A DNA stretch of 37,065 nucleotides from Desulfopila aestuarii DSM 18488. GTDB taxonomy: Bacteria; Desulfobacterota; Desulfobulbia; Desulfobulbales; Desulfocapsaceae. The notes under the pieces are model-generated. The model was not told the DNA's origin. It saw only the letters and a list, made by a program, of their open reading frames with translations, and searched no databases. Positions within the stretch are counted from its first letter, which is position 1, and the number at the start of each line of letters is the position of its first letter. The DNA is taken from contig CAMBBS010000040.1 of the NCBI GenBank assembly GCA_945863875.1, positions 1 through 37,065 of the forward strand, written 5' to 3'. The position numbers and the translations under genes were made by a program. This document shows positions 16,394 to 24,971 of this stretch, one piece after another.

Positions 16394-17155
16394 CTATTCA
16401 CAAAGCAGCTGTTCGCCGGTACGCCCGAACCGCCTCTCCCGAGACTGATATTCCAGGAGAGCCTGTAAAAAGACCTCTCTTCGAAAATCGGGCCACATGG
16501 TTTCAGTAAAATAAATCTCGGCATAGGATACTTGCCAGAGCAGAAAATTTGACAACCTCGCTTCGCCTCCGGTGCGTATCAACAGGTCCGGATCGGGCAT
16601 GCAGCTGGTATCAAGATTTTCGCTTATCATTTGATCCGATACCTGCTCGGGGACAATTTCTCCCTGGAGACAACGCGCGCTTATCGCCCTTACCGCCCGA
16701 ACAATCTCGTCACGGCCGCCGTAGCTGAGCGCAAGATTCAAGGTAAGCTTGGAGTTGCCCGACGTTGCCTCGATCACCCTTTCCAGAGATTCCCGCACGG
16801 TATCCGGCAACTTTTGCCGATCACCGATGGACATGAGCCGGATATCATTTTTTTGCATCCGGGCCAATTCCGATTCGAGATAATTTTTCAGGATGGTCAT
16901 TAATCCGCTGACTTCCTGCTCCGGTCGACGCCAGTTTTCCGAAGAAAATGCATACAAGGTAAGATACTCGATACCTATTTCCCGACACGTTTCGACAATA
17001 TTCTGCACCGATTGTGCCCCGGCTCTATGACCAAACAACCGGGGTTGTTTCCTTTTCTGGGCCCATCTGCCATTTCCGTCCATGATAATCGCAACGTGAC
17101 GAGGAAGGCGATTCAAATCAATTGTGCAAGTGCCAGACATACAAGACCCGTTCAT
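16394..17155 (-). CDS. uppS: isoprenyl transferase (undecaprenyl diphosphate synthase)
   Basis: UppS extends farnesyl diphosphate with isopentenyl units to undecaprenyl diphosphate, the lipid carrier for peptidoglycan and O-antigen. The catalytic segment IIMDGNGRWAQ is near residue 25, followed by FSSENWRRP near 75 and RTGGEARLSNFLLWQ near 200; the second residue of the more common TSGE is glycine here. The length is 253 aa. The start is uncertain: ATGs at 17155 and 17140 are both possible and neither has a strong ribosome-binding site. It lies 40 nt after frr and supplies the envelope pathway along with cdsA. Confidence 0.94.
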   Translation of the reverse strand: MNGSCMSGTCTIDLNRLPRHVAIIMDGNGRWAQKRKQPRLFGHRAGAQSVQNIVETCREIGIEYLTLYAFSSENWRRPEQEVSGLMTILKNYLESELARMQKNDIRLMSIGDRQKLPDTVRESLERVIEATSGNSKLTLNLALSYGGRDEIVRAVRAISARCLQGEIVPEQVSDQMISENLDTSCMPDPDLLIRTGGEARLSNFLLWQVSYAEIYFTETMWPDFRREVFLQALLEYQSRERRFGRTGEQLLCE

Positions 17156-17195
17156 ATCGTTTGCGAAAATTCCAGCAATGGCCTGGTGAAGGGGA

Positions 17196-17750
17196 TCAGA
17201 CCTCCATTACTTCTTTTTCTTTGTTGGCGGTTACTTCATCAATCTGTTTAATATACGAATCTGTTTCACTCTGCGCTTCATCCTGAAACTTAAACAGTTC
17301 GTCTTCGGAGATTTCCTTGTCCTTTTTCTGCTTTTTCAGGATCTCGATGGATTCTCGGCGGATATTCCGGATGGCCACACGAAATTCCTCGGCAACCTTT
17401 CGCACCGATTTCACCAGATCCTTGCGCCTCTCTTCGGTCAGTTGGGGAATATTCAGACGAATAACCTTGCCGTCACCGATTGGATTAAGGCCGATATCGG
17501 ATTTGAGAATAGCTTTTTCTATAGCTGGGAGCATCTGAGGGTCCCAGGGCTGAATGACAATCATTCTACTCTCCGGGATAGTGATGGTGCCGACTTGATT
17601 GAGCGGCATGGAACTGCCGTAGGCATCGACAAAAATACCATCAAGAATGGACAAAGAGGCCCGGCCGGTACGCACCTTCGACAGTTCTTTCTTGAAGGCC
17701 TCAACACTCTTTTCCATCTTATCAGACGTCTCTAAGATCACTTCATTCAT
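17196..17750 (-). CDS. frr: ribosome recycling factor
   Basis: RRF splits post-termination ribosomes together with EF-G. The 184-aa length is standard. The three-helix bundle and beta domain are recognisable from KMEKSVEAFKKELSKVRTGR at the N-terminus, the central VDAYGSSMPLNQ, and LTEERRKDLVK in the second long helix. A GAGGTG motif lies six bases before the ATG. It follows pyrH by 38 nt in the widespread rpsB-tsf-pyrH-frr order. Confidence 0.97.
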   Translation of the reverse strand: MNEVILETSDKMEKSVEAFKKELSKVRTGRASLSILDGIFVDAYGSSMPLNQVGTITIPESRMIVIQPWDPQMLPAIEKAILKSDIGLNPIGDGKVIRLNIPQLTEERRKDLVKSVRKVAEEFRVAIRNIRRESIEILKKQKKDKEISEDELFKFQDEAQSETDSYIKQIDEVTANKEKEVMEV

Positions 17751-17788
17751 GATTTCACCTCGGCTTTTTTCAGTTGATCTATCGGGAT

Positions 17789-18508
17789 TTAAGATGTTAT
17801 CAGCGTACCGACATTTTCACCCATGGCAGCACGTTTGATATTCCCCGATACCGCCATGTCCAGGACCATGATTGGCAGATTATCTTCTTTGGCCAAGGCT
17901 ATTCCGGCGGCATCCATCACCCGCAAACCCTTCTTTAAGACATCATCATAGGTAAGTCGATCAAATTTAACGGCCTCTGGGTAGAGGACGGGGTCCATAT
18001 CGTACACTCCATCCACCTTCGTTGCCTTGATAACCACATCGGCATCAATTTCCAGAGCTCGGAGCACTCCTGCGGAATCTGTGGTAAAATAGGGGTTTCC
18101 AGTGCCCGCGGCAAAAATCACCACTCGCCCCTTTTCGAGATGCCTCGTCGCCCTTCGCCTTATATAAGGCTCGGAAACTGATTGCATGGGAATAGCCGAC
18201 ATGACCCGCGTAATAACACCGGCTCTTTCCAGGGCATCCTGCATGGCCAGGCTATTCATAACCGTGGCGAGCATACCCATATTATCAGCAGTTGTGCGAT
18301 CCATACCCTTACTTGCCCCGGCGACACCCCTGAAAATATTCCCGGCGCCAATGACCAGACCAAGCTCAACCCCCATCGCCACCACTTCTTTTACTTCAGC
18401 AGCAACAAACTCGAGAATTTTGGTGTTGATGCCATAGGCATCGTTCCCCATGAGAGCCTCTCCACTGAGCTTCAGCAGTATTCGCTTGTACTGTAACTTT
18501 TCGGTCAT
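17789..18508 (-). CDS. pyrH: uridylate kinase (UMP kinase)
   Basis: PyrH phosphorylates UMP to UDP, a hexameric enzyme of the amino acid kinase fold. The 239-aa protein begins with the phosphate-binding [10 protein letters not shown]. The second glycine loop reads GAGNIFRG, where most relatives have [21 protein letters not shown] and the [12 protein letters not shown] segment of the family follow. GAGGT lies nine bases before the ATG. It lies between tsf and frr. Confidence 0.96.
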   Translation of the reverse strand: MTEKLQYKRILLKLSGEALMGNDAYGINTKILEFVAAEVKEVVAMGVELGLVIGAGNIFRGVAGASKGMDRTTADNMGMLATVMNSLAMQDALERAGVITRVMSAIPMQSVSEPYIRRRATRHLEKGRVVIFAAGTGNPYFTTDSAGVLRALEIDADVVIKATKVDGVYDMDPVLYPEAVKFDRLTYDDVLKKGLRVMDAAGIALAKEDNLPIMVLDMAVSGNIKRAAMGENVGTLITS

Positions 18509-18560
18509 AGTATTTTACCTCGAAAAAGAAATGAGCAAGACAAAGGCCTCCATCTTTACA

Positions 18561-18587
18561 CAGGTGGACATTGGCACTGTCCACCTG
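18561..18587. other. perfect 10-bp hairpin between tsf and pyrH
   Basis: CAGGTGGACA (18561-18570) and TGTCCACCTG (18578-18587) form a perfect 10-bp stem with a 7-nt loop, 12 nt after the tsf stop. No T run follows on the minus strand, so it is more likely an RNA-processing or 3'-end stabilising element, or a weak attenuator, than a full terminator. Confidence 0.6.
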
Positions 18588-18598
18588 ATGGGGGGATG

Positions 18599-19195
18599 TT
18601 ATTCTACACCGATCTGAAAACGGGCGAATCTTTTGATGGAGATATTTTCGCCAATCTTGCCAACAAGGGCATTCAACAGATCCTGGATGGAAATTTCCGG
18701 ATTTTTGACGAATTTCTGCTCCAGCAGGGCTATTTCGGCGAGGAATTTTTCGATTTTTCCGGTTACCATTTTCTCGGCAATGGCCTGGGGTTTGCCTGAA
18801 TCGATAGCTTGCTGGATATAGATATCTTTTTCACGAGCGATCACAGCGGCCGGCACTTCTTCCCGCGAAATGGCTATAGGGTTTGCCGCGGCGATATGCA
18901 TGGCGATATCACGGGCAAATTCCCTGAAGTCATCGTTTTTAGCAACAAAATCAGTTTCGCAACCAAGCTCGACCATGACCCCCAGCTTTCCACCGGCATG
19001 GATATAGGTTTCAATAACGCCTTCACTCGTGGCGCGACCCGCCCTCTTGGCTGCAATAGCCAATCCTTTCTGACGCAGCAAATCAACAGCTTTTTCCATG
19101 TCACCATCGGTTTTCTCAAGGGCCTTTTTGCAATCCATCATACCCGCTTGAGTTTTATCCCGCAGATCTTTTACCATCTTACTTGTAATTGCCAT
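18599..19195 (-). CDS. tsf: elongation factor Ts (short form)
   Basis: EF-Ts recycles EF-Tu by releasing GDP. The N-terminal UBA-like domain carries VKDLRDKTQAGMMDCKKAL, and the TDFVAKN signature of the core lies near residue 80. At 198 aa it is much shorter than the E. coli protein (283 aa) because part of the core and the coiled-coil region are absent. Short EF-Ts proteins of this size are normal in some lineages, Thermus for example, so I do not read this as a truncation. AAAGGAG lies seven bases before the ATG. Confidence 0.95.
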   Translation of the reverse strand: MAITSKMVKDLRDKTQAGMMDCKKALEKTDGDMEKAVDLLRQKGLAIAAKRAGRATSEGVIETYIHAGGKLGVMVELGCETDFVAKNDDFREFARDIAMHIAAANPIAISREEVPAAVIAREKDIYIQQAIDSGKPQAIAEKMVTGKIEKFLAEIALLEQKFVKNPEISIQDLLNALVGKIGENISIKRFARFQIGVE

Positions 19196-19289
19196 GGTAA
19201 ATCTCCTTTGTCTTTCTTTTGAGTAATATTTTTGTTTTTCACGACAACCGTAACAGTTGTTTTGAAAACTGATTCAAGACGTATACATA

Positions 19290-19322
19290 CGAAAAAGGGG
19301 CAGTCCCAGGACAGCCCCCTTT
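19290..19322 (-). terminator. terminator or attenuator between rpsB and tsf
   Basis: On the minus strand, AAAGGGG-GC-T-GTCC pairs with GGAC-T-GCCCCTTT across a two-base loop, with one mismatch and one bulge, and is followed by further Ts. It lies 54 nt after the rpsB stop and about 95 nt before tsf. It may end part of the rpsB transcripts and so keep S2 output above that of EF-Ts. Confidence 0.65.
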
Positions 19323-19375
19323 ACATTAACAATACTTGCCTTTACCGGAGCCAACCAAGACGAGCTCAGATAAGG

Positions 19376-20152
19376 TTATGCCGAGGCTTCGCTTGCCTCA
19401 CCCGGCATTTCACTCTCCGTTCCACCCATTGCCGCAGCAATTGCTTCCTCGGAGGCGTCTTCACCATCGCGCAGGGCCTGCCCGGTAAGCACCGCTTCGG
19501 AAACGTGGTAGCTGATCAGGCGGATAGACCTGATGGCATCGTCGTTACCCGGAATAACAAAGTCGATATTATCAGGATCACAGTTGGTATCGGCCATGGC
19601 CACTACCGGGATGCCAAGTTTTTTGGCTTCACTGACCGCTATCGCTTCCTTGCGTGGATCGACAACAAACAGCACGGACGGCAGAGAACGCATGTTTTTA
19701 ATGCCACCAACGTTTCTCTCCAGCTTGATGCGCTCCTTTTCCATGAGCAGGATCTCTTTTTTCGGGAAGCGGTTTATGGAACCGTCGGCCTGCATGGATT
19801 CAATGGATTTCAGTCTGTCGATGCTATTCTTGATTGTCTGAAAATTGGTGAGCATGCCGCCGAGCCAGCGATGATCGACGTAAAACATCCCGGCACGTTT
19901 GGCCTCGTCACTGATGATGGCCTGGGCCTGTCGCTTTGTGCCGACAAAGAGCACGGAGCCGCCACTCTTTACTTCAGCGGTGATAAAATCGCAGGCCTTA
20001 TCAAAGAGTCGTTTCGTTACATCAAGGTTGATGATGTAAATTCCGTTACGCGGGCCGTATATATACGGCTTCATTTTCGGGTTCCAGCGCCTCGTTTGAT
20101 GGCCGAAATGCACACCGGCCTTGAGCATATCTTTTACTGTAGCATGTACCAT
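19376..20152 (-). CDS. rpsB: 30S ribosomal protein S2
   Basis: S2 binds the 30S body and helps to hold S1. The start is the ATG at 20152 ([19 protein letters not shown]), with GGAG seven bases upstream; the frame extends further upstream but those residues are not S2-like. The [13 protein letters not shown] segment, [10 protein letters not shown] and the [12 protein letters not shown] motif are family hallmarks. The length is 258 aa, ending in an acidic, alanine-rich tail. It heads the minus-strand run of translation and lipid genes. Confidence 0.97.
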   Translation of the reverse strand: MVHATVKDMLKAGVHFGHQTRRWNPKMKPYIYGPRNGIYIINLDVTKRLFDKACDFITAEVKSGGSVLFVGTKRQAQAIISDEAKRAGMFYVDHRWLGGMLTNFQTIKNSIDRLKSIESMQADGSINRFPKKEILLMEKERIKLERNVGGIKNMRSLPSVLFVVDPRKEAIAVSEAKKLGIPVVAMADTNCDPDNIDFVIPGNDDAIRSIRLISYHVSEAVLTGQALRDGEDASEEAIAAAMGGTESEMPGEASEASA

Positions 20153-20353
20153 AATTTTCTCCGATTCTGGTTTTTCCTCCACCTTCTGTAATCGCGAACA
20201 TTCGTAGCATGTTCTCCGACACCAGCTGTGAGCGAAGATGTGTGTTTTTGACAGCAAACCACCTCAGTCTGCTATGTGTTTGGGACAACGTCACTGTCTA
20301 CCATTAGTTTCATTGTTTTGCAACTCATGGTTATATGATCGCCCAGATAAATC
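20153..20353 (-). promoter_or_regulatory. rpsB leader region with a hairpin
   Basis: The 201-nt gap between the YkgJ-type gene and rpsB is longer than most gaps here. It holds a 6-bp hairpin (GAACAT 20196-20201, ATGTTC 20209-20214) about 45 nt before the rpsB start. A weak promoter candidate, TTGCAA then TAGACA with 17-bp spacing, is near its upstream end. S2 represses its own leader in E. coli; whether this leader does so is a guess. Confidence 0.35.
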
Positions 20354-21136
20354 TTATTTTCCTACCAAAGAGCTTCTCCCGGTAAGAAGCAGCTTGAGCC
20401 ATTGAAAGCCGAATTTAAGTAATTCAGCATCTTCTTTGGCTATTCGATTTTTAAAATCCCGGTCAATTTTAAATTGTTTCACAAGGTGATGGGTCTCGGC
20501 AAAACGTCGAAACCCATCAATATTATAGCAAACCATAAATGCCAGTTGCTGTTTTTCGCCTGCAGCCCCTTCGCCTTTCCATGGGTTTTGGCGGAAAACC
20601 GTATCTATTTCCGCCCATAAAGCATTCATGGCGTTGTAATCGATAAGTCGTTGCGTTCTGATCCAGCGATTGACGGTAAGACGACTATCTTCTCTATGGC
20701 CAAGACAATATTCATGCCTGGTCAAAAAATAATATTCAGCGGCTTTACCTGCGGCACTCGAGCGATCTACTGCTCTTTCGAGAGGATATGTTCTACAGGC
20801 TGAAGGACGATCCGCATAAACGGAACAGCCGGTTGTCGAAAGAAAGGGACAGGCCTTTGCATCATCTTGGTTTAATTTGAGCTTTACTGTCGGAAAGTAA
20901 GGGTTATCCCCCGCTTCCAGAACAGTATGACCACGCATAAATGTTTCCGAGTCAAGATGAAGGGCATGTTTCAGTCGAATAATGTCATAAGGATAGAGAA
21001 TCAAGTCAACATTTCGACAACAAATTGTAAAACAGCCGACTCCGGGATGGCAGGCGAATTGAAATTCACCCGTACCCAGCGGCACCATTCCATCGGGAAA
21101 TGATTTATTGCAATTATCCAATCTCACCCTCAACAA
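20354..21136 (-). CDS. YkgJ-family cysteine-cluster (zinc/iron-chelating) protein
   Basis: The protein has the cysteine pattern of the YkgJ/CxxCxxCC family: Cys29, Cys35, Cys39 and Cys40 in the N-terminal part, then CPFLSTTGC and a following Cys-Arg-Thr-Tyr-Pro (RPSACRTYPLE), which probably bind a metal or an iron-sulfur cluster. The rest is helical with no membrane segment. The function of the family is not settled. The start is uncertain: TTG codons at 21136 and 21133, a GTG at 21127 and an ATG at 21088 are all possible, and the ATG would shorten the protein by 16 residues but keep all the cysteines. It stands between the rplQ terminator and rpsB. Confidence 0.75.
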   Translation of the reverse strand: MLRVRLDNCNKSFPDGMVPLGTGEFQFACHPGVGCFTICCRNVDLILYPYDIIRLKHALHLDSETFMRGHTVLEAGDNPYFPTVKLKLNQDDAKACPFLSTTGCSVYADRPSACRTYPLERAVDRSSAAGKAAEYYFLTRHEYCLGHREDSRLTVNRWIRTQRLIDYNAMNALWAEIDTVFRQNPWKGEGAAGEKQQLAFMVCYNIDGFRRFAETHHLVKQFKIDRDFKNRIAKEDAELLKFGFQWLKLLLTGRSSLVGK

Positions 21137-21148
21137 AAAACGTTCAGC

Positions 21149-21188
21149 AAAAAAAAAGCTGGCAGGAACATATGCCCCAGCCAGCTTT
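21149..21188 (-). terminator. strong terminator of the ribosomal supercluster
   Basis: On the minus strand, AAAGCTGG pairs with CCAGCTTT (plus coordinates 21181-21188 and 21155-21162) and is followed by a run of nine Ts. It starts 21 nt after the rplQ stop and ends transcription of the S10-spc-alpha cluster before the YkgJ-type gene. Confidence 0.85.
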
Positions 21189-21208
21189 AACCAATTATGC
21201 TAACGTAC

Positions 21209-21607
21209 TCAACTATCAGACTTGACGGTGTCGACAGTCTCGATAACCTCTTCATAGCCGACCAGTTCTATGATGGCCATACCAGCGGCATCACCTTTTC
21301 TTATGCCGGTTTGTAGTATCCTGGTGTAGCCACCATTCCGGTCGGCAAACTTGTCTTTTATAACGGTGAAAAGTTTTTCAACCACATCCTTGCTCCGGAT
21401 GAATGCCAGCGCCTGTCTTCTTGCATGCAGATCACCTCTTTTGCCCAAGGTAATCATTTTTTCAGCAATCGGTCGGAGTTCTTTTGCCTTTTCGGCCGTA
21501 GTGACAATGCGCTCATGCTCAAACAGAGAGGTGGCCATATTTCTGAACATTGCCATCCGGTGTGAAGTGGTACGTCCTAATCTTCTGCCTGTTAATTTAT
21601 GTCTCAT
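21209..21607 (-). CDS. rplQ: 50S ribosomal protein L17
   Basis: L17 sits near the peptide exit tunnel of the 50S subunit. The N-terminus [20 protein letters not shown] and the RTTSHR and [15 protein letters not shown] segments are diagnostic. The length is 132 aa, slightly longer than E. coli L17 (127 aa), with an acidic C-terminus. It is the last gene of the alpha operon, 79 nt after rpoA, and is followed by a strong terminator. Confidence 0.97.
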   Translation of the reverse strand: MRHKLTGRRLGRTTSHRMAMFRNMATSLFEHERIVTTAEKAKELRPIAEKMITLGKRGDLHARRQALAFIRSKDVVEKLFTVIKDKFADRNGGYTRILQTGIRKGDAAGMAIIELVGYEEVIETVDTVKSDS

Positions 21608-21686
21608 CTCTATATCCTCAGCTACTGCCTAAAACCTGATACGGTAACTTTCTCTAAATAATAAATTGTGGCGAATACTCTATTCG

Positions 21687-22727
21687 CTACCCTTCCTCTT
21701 TTTCTGCACGCTGATGCGGAGGAATCCAGCTCTCAAACTTCATTCCCAGCGTCAGATCCATTTCTGAGAGCAGAGCCTTTATCTCATTGAGCGACTTGCG
21801 TCCAAAATTCTTTGTCTTAAGCATTTCCTGATCGGTTTTCTGAGCAAGGTCGCCAATGTAATTGATATCAGCGTTTTTCAGACAATTAGCAGATCGAACG
21901 GAGAGCTCGAGATCTTCAACCGGTTTATCTAAATAGGGATTCAACGGTTCAGCATCGCCATTTTTTTCCGGAAGGACGGCAGGTTCTGCTTCCTCCTCAT
22001 CGAAATTGATGAAAATCGTCAGCTGTTCCTTCAAGATTTTAGCGGCGTATGCCAGGGCATTCTCAGGCCGCAAACTTCCATCCGTTTCAATCTCAATGAT
22101 CAGTTTATCATAGTCCGTTTGATGTCCTACCCGCGCTTGAGAAGTACTATATATAATTTTCTTGACAGGTGTAAAGATCGCATCAATAGGTATCTGACCA
22201 ATTGAGAGGTTTTCTTTATCCATCTTCTCGGCCGGTTGATAGCCCTTGCCCCACTCAACGGTCATCTCGGCGTGAAAAGTGGTTGCACCGGTAAGCGTGC
22301 ATATCACCTGGTCCTTATTCATCACCTCAACAAACCCGGATTCAACAATATCACCGGCAGTGACGATTCCAGGGCCAGTTTTATCGATAACAACCCTCTG
22401 CGAGTCGGCAGAGTGCAGTTTGATGCGTACTAGTTTGAGATTGAGAATTATCTCACTGACATCTTCCATGATGTCCTTCATGGAAGTGAACTCGTGCAGA
22501 GCACCATCGATTTTCACCGAAGTAATTGCTGCTCCCTGAATAGATGACAGGAGAATCCGCCGCAGGCTGTTTCCAATTGTGGTTGCGAATCCTCTCTCGA
22601 GCGGCTGACATATAAACTTACCATAGATATCGGTATACTTCTCTCTGTCAACCTCTAACTTCTCAGGTTTTATCAGCTCGTGCCAATTTCGGTGAAACGG
22701 TATTTTTTCGTCGGCAACTTGAGTCAT
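21687..22727 (-). CDS. rpoA: RNA polymerase alpha subunit
   Basis: RpoA dimerises to nucleate RNA polymerase assembly and contacts activators and UP elements. The N-terminal domain (about 1-235) shows [21 protein letters not shown] and the assembly region. An acidic linker ([14 protein letters not shown]) leads to the C-terminal domain with [14 protein letters not shown] and the helix-hairpin-helix around [11 protein letters not shown]. The length is 346 aa, a little above E. coli (329 aa) because of the linker and C-terminus. A 224-nt structured gap separates it from rpsD, so it may be controlled separately from the S-protein genes upstream. Confidence 0.97.
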   Translation of the reverse strand: MTQVADEKIPFHRNWHELIKPEKLEVDREKYTDIYGKFICQPLERGFATTIGNSLRRILLSSIQGAAITSVKIDGALHEFTSMKDIMEDVSEIILNLKLVRIKLHSADSQRVVIDKTGPGIVTAGDIVESGFVEVMNKDQVICTLTGATTFHAEMTVEWGKGYQPAEKMDKENLSIGQIPIDAIFTPVKKIIYSTSQARVGHQTDYDKLIIEIETDGSLRPENALAYAAKILKEQLTIFINFDEEEAEPAVLPEKNGDAEPLNPYLDKPVEDLELSVRSANCLKNADINYIGDLAQKTDQEMLKTKNFGRKSLNEIKALLSEMDLTLGMKFESWIPPHQRAEKEEG

Positions 22728-22951
22728 AATTTCCTTCTCTGCGTTTCTACTAATAAAGTAGTATAGGTCTTATGAGTACCGTAAAATTCATATCCTCGTC
22801 CATGGACTGAATTTAGTTGAAGTACTTATACCCGAAAGGGGTGCTCAAAGAGTCTCGCGGTACCACAGGGAGACCCTCCCTAGAGCAAGAGTTTTCATTG
22901 GGGTGACAGGATCTGCGGTATATGACCGTATACCCTGTAACACCTACTCCA
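22728..22951 (-). promoter_or_regulatory. structured rpsD-rpoA intergenic RNA
   Basis: This gap is long for the operon and dense in stems. Reading along the transcript: an 8-bp hairpin (22957-22964 with 22944-22951) holds the rpsD stop codon in its loop. Next comes an imperfect hairpin over 22944-22901 (GGTG/CACC, ACAGG/CCTGT and GTATA/TATAC segments). Then a compound stem GAGC-AGGGAG-acc-CTCCCT-GCTC lies within 22886-22843, and a CCC-TTTC-GGG mini-hairpin follows. S4 represses the alpha operon in E. coli from a leader upstream of rpsM. A second control or processing point here is an inference. Confidence 0.55.
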
Positions 22952-23581
22952 TTATTTGGAGTAGAGTTCGACGATAAGCTGCTCCTGGATCGGCAAGGTC
23001 AACTCTTCTCTGTTTGGTAGAGCTTTTACCGTCGCCTTATAGGCATCTTTTTCCAATTCGAGCCAACTTGGAATTCCTCGTCTGACAACCGCTTCCAGAT
23101 TTTCATTGATGACGGTGTTTGCACGGCTCTTCTCCTTTAACGTGACGACATCACCTGCTGACACGAGAAAGGATGGGATGTTGACCTTACGACCATTGAT
23201 CTGGATATGATTATGCCGCACGATCTGTCGTGCCTGTTTTCTCGAAGAGGCGAAGCCGGCACGGAATATCGTATTATCAAGACGTCGTTCAATCAGGATG
23301 AGCAAGTTCTCGCCCGTTACACCTTTTTGCCCGTCTGCTTTTTGAAAATTCAGACGAAATTGCCCTTCGAGCATGCCATAGATACTCTTCACCTTCTGCT
23401 TTTCCCTGAGCTGAACGGCATAGTCTGACAGCTTTTTAAATCGCGCTTGTCCATGCTGCCCCGGCCCGAATGCTCTTCTTTCGAACGAACATTTATCGGA
23501 ATAACACCGGTCACCCTTGAGGTATAATTTCAGTCCTTCTCTTCTGCATCGACGGCATGCAGCACCAATATTTCTAGCCAA
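22952..23581 (-). CDS. rpsD: 30S ribosomal protein S4 (zinc-binding form)
   Basis: S4 nucleates assembly of the 30S body. The 209-aa protein starts [16 protein letters not shown]. The four N-terminal cysteines (Cys9, Cys12, Cys26, Cys31) are those of the zinc-binding C+ form. The S4 RNA-binding domain is at [27 protein letters not shown]. The start codon is TTG at 23581, supported by GGAGG six bases upstream and by the family N-terminus; no ATG is near. The downstream gap is highly structured. Confidence 0.97.
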   Translation of the reverse strand: MARNIGAACRRCRREGLKLYLKGDRCYSDKCSFERRAFGPGQHGQARFKKLSDYAVQLREKQKVKSIYGMLEGQFRLNFQKADGQKGVTGENLLILIERRLDNTIFRAGFASSRKQARQIVRHNHIQINGRKVNIPSFLVSAGDVVTLKEKSRANTVINENLEAVVRRGIPSWLELEKDAYKATVKALPNREELTLPIQEQLIVELYSK

Positions 23582-23599
23582 CGTAGGCCTCCATTTTCA

Positions 23600-23655
23600 T
23601 TAGCACCTTGTAGTTACCGAGCCTCTTGCGAGAGAAAGTTTCTGCAGGTGCTTAT
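23600..23655 (-). other. hairpin between rpsK and rpsD
   Basis: AGCACCT (23602-23608) and AGGTGCT (23646-23652) can form a 7-bp stem closing a 37-nt loop, in the 117-nt gap just upstream of the rpsD ribosome-binding site. It could influence rpsD translation; the stem is short, so this is tentative. Confidence 0.3.
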
Positions 23656-23698
23656 CCCATTCCTAGGGGTTAAATTCTATAACAGTTTTATACTGCCG

Positions 23699-24079
23699 TT
23701 ATACTCTGCGGCGTTTAGGAGGTTTGCATCCATTGTGAGGGATAGGCGTAACATCATATATCCTGCTTACCTCGAATCCGGTATTGATCAGGGCACGTAG
23801 AGCAGCTTCCCGTCCAGGCCCAGGACCCTTAACCTTCACTTCAACTTTACGCATCCCGACATCAGCGGCTTTTTTTGCCGCATCCGCCAAGGCGTTTTGC
23901 GCTGCAAAGGGAGTACTTTTGCGCGAGCCTTTAAAACCGAGGACACCGGCGCTACACCAGGAAACGACATTCCCCTGTTTATCGGAAATAGTCACGATCG
24001 TATTATTGAAAGTTGAATAAATAAAAACAATCCCTTCCGGTATGTTCTTTTTCACCTTTCTTTTTTTAGCCACAGCCAT
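23699..24079 (-). CDS. rpsK: 30S ribosomal protein S11
   Basis: S11 lines the platform near the mRNA exit. The 126-aa protein has a basic N-terminus ([12 protein letters not shown]), the [22 protein letters not shown] core and the [13 protein letters not shown] end typical of the family. It lies 24 nt after rpsM in the alpha operon. Confidence 0.98.
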   Translation of the reverse strand: MAVAKKRKVKKNIPEGIVFIYSTFNNTIVTISDKQGNVVSWCSAGVLGFKGSRKSTPFAAQNALADAAKKAADVGMRKVEVKVKGPGPGREAALRALINTGFEVSRIYDVTPIPHNGCKPPKRRRV

Positions 24080-24103
24080 AACTTACACCTGTATTAAGTT
24101 CAA

Positions 24104-24469
24104 TTATTTCCGACGGCCCGCATTTCTGCGCGGTCCTTTCCGGGTACGAGCATTGGTTTTGGTCTTCTGTCCACGACAAGGCAATCCCATGCGATGACGA
24201 CGTCCTCTGTAACATCCCAGATCCGTCAATCTCTTGATGTCCATGGATACTTCCCGTCGACGGTCACCTTCAACAACATACTCGTCTTCGAGTACCTTCC
24301 TGATGCGGTTAACATCATCACCGTCAAGATCGTCACTGTTCATGGTGAAAGGAAGATCTACTTTTTCAAGTATCTTTCGAGCAGAGGTCAACCCAATACC
24401 GTGTATGTAAGTTAACGCCCGATCCATGTGCTTATTTTTTGGAAGGTCTATTCCTGCTATACGTGCCAA
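24104..24469 (-). CDS. rpsM: 30S ribosomal protein S13
   Basis: S13 forms the head bridges to the 50S subunit and contacts P-site tRNA. The start is TTG at 24469 with AAGGAG about seven bases upstream, and the peptide [26 protein letters not shown] matches the family N-terminus. The helix-turn-helix [26 protein letters not shown] tail is complete. The length is 121 aa. It is the first gene of the alpha operon, after rpmJ. Confidence 0.97.
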   Translation of the reverse strand: MARIAGIDLPKNKHMDRALTYIHGIGLTSARKILEKVDLPFTMNSDDLDGDDVNRIRKVLEDEYVVEGDRRREVSMDIKRLTDLGCYRGRRHRMGLPCRGQKTKTNARTRKGPRRNAGRRK

Positions 24470-24517
24470 GGTACATCTCCTTAAAAGAAGTAGGTAATTA
24501 AAAGCGGCAATACCTGT

Positions 24518-24631
24518 TTATCCCTGCCTCTGTTTATGTTTTTTTATCTTACAGGAAACGCGAACGATACCGTTGCGCTTGAAGATCTTACAATCACTGC
24601 ACATTTTTTTTACAGACGCGCGTACTTTCAT
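24518..24631 (-). CDS. rpmJ: 50S ribosomal protein L36 (zinc-binding form)
   Basis: This 37-aa gene was found by reading the gap between infA and rpsM. The peptide begins [20 protein letters not shown] and ends HKQRQG. Cys11, Cys14, Cys27 and His32 are the four zinc ligands of the C+ form of L36. ATG at 24631 follows the infA stop by 14 nt. L36 helps organise domain VI of the 23S rRNA. Confidence 0.96.
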   Translation of the reverse strand: MKVRASVKKMCSDCKIFKRNGIVRVSCKIKKHKQRQG

Positions 24632-24645
24632 GATAAACAAACTCT

Positions 24646-24882
24646 CTATTTTTTCTTTTTGGCATTCTTTGCCCGAAACGTAACTCTTCCCCTATTAAGA
24701 TCATAAGGAGAAAGTTCTATTGTCACCCTATCCCCAGGCAATATTTTAATAAAATGCATACGCATTTTTCCGGAAATATGGGCCAGCACTTTATGACCGT
24801 TATCAAGCTCAACACGAAACATCGCGTTTGGAAGCGGTTCTATAATTGTGCCTTCTACTTCAATTGCTTCTTCTTTTGACAT
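24646..24882 (-). CDS. infA: translation initiation factor IF-1
   Basis: IF-1 is an OB-fold protein that blocks the A site during initiation. The 78-aa protein starts [26 protein letters not shown] and contains [17 protein letters not shown] and [13 protein letters not shown]; the lysine-rich end (KNAKKKK) is slightly longer than in E. coli. Its place between map and rpmJ is common outside the Enterobacteria. Confidence 0.98.
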   Translation of the reverse strand: MSKEEAIEVEGTIIEPLPNAMFRVELDNGHKVLAHISGKMRMHFIKILPGDRVTIELSPYDLNRGRVTFRAKNAKKKK

Positions 24883-24971
24883 GAATTATCCTGAAAAATT
24901 CAAAGTTCAGTTAAAAAGGCACCAGTATAATATAACTTCGAACAAAAGAGAAGAAATATTTTACCGGGCCA

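Noticed and set aside
18599-19195. Truncated EF-Ts (198 aa)
   Set aside because: Short EF-Ts proteins of about this size are normal in several lineages, and both the N-terminal domain and the TDFVAKN core are intact.
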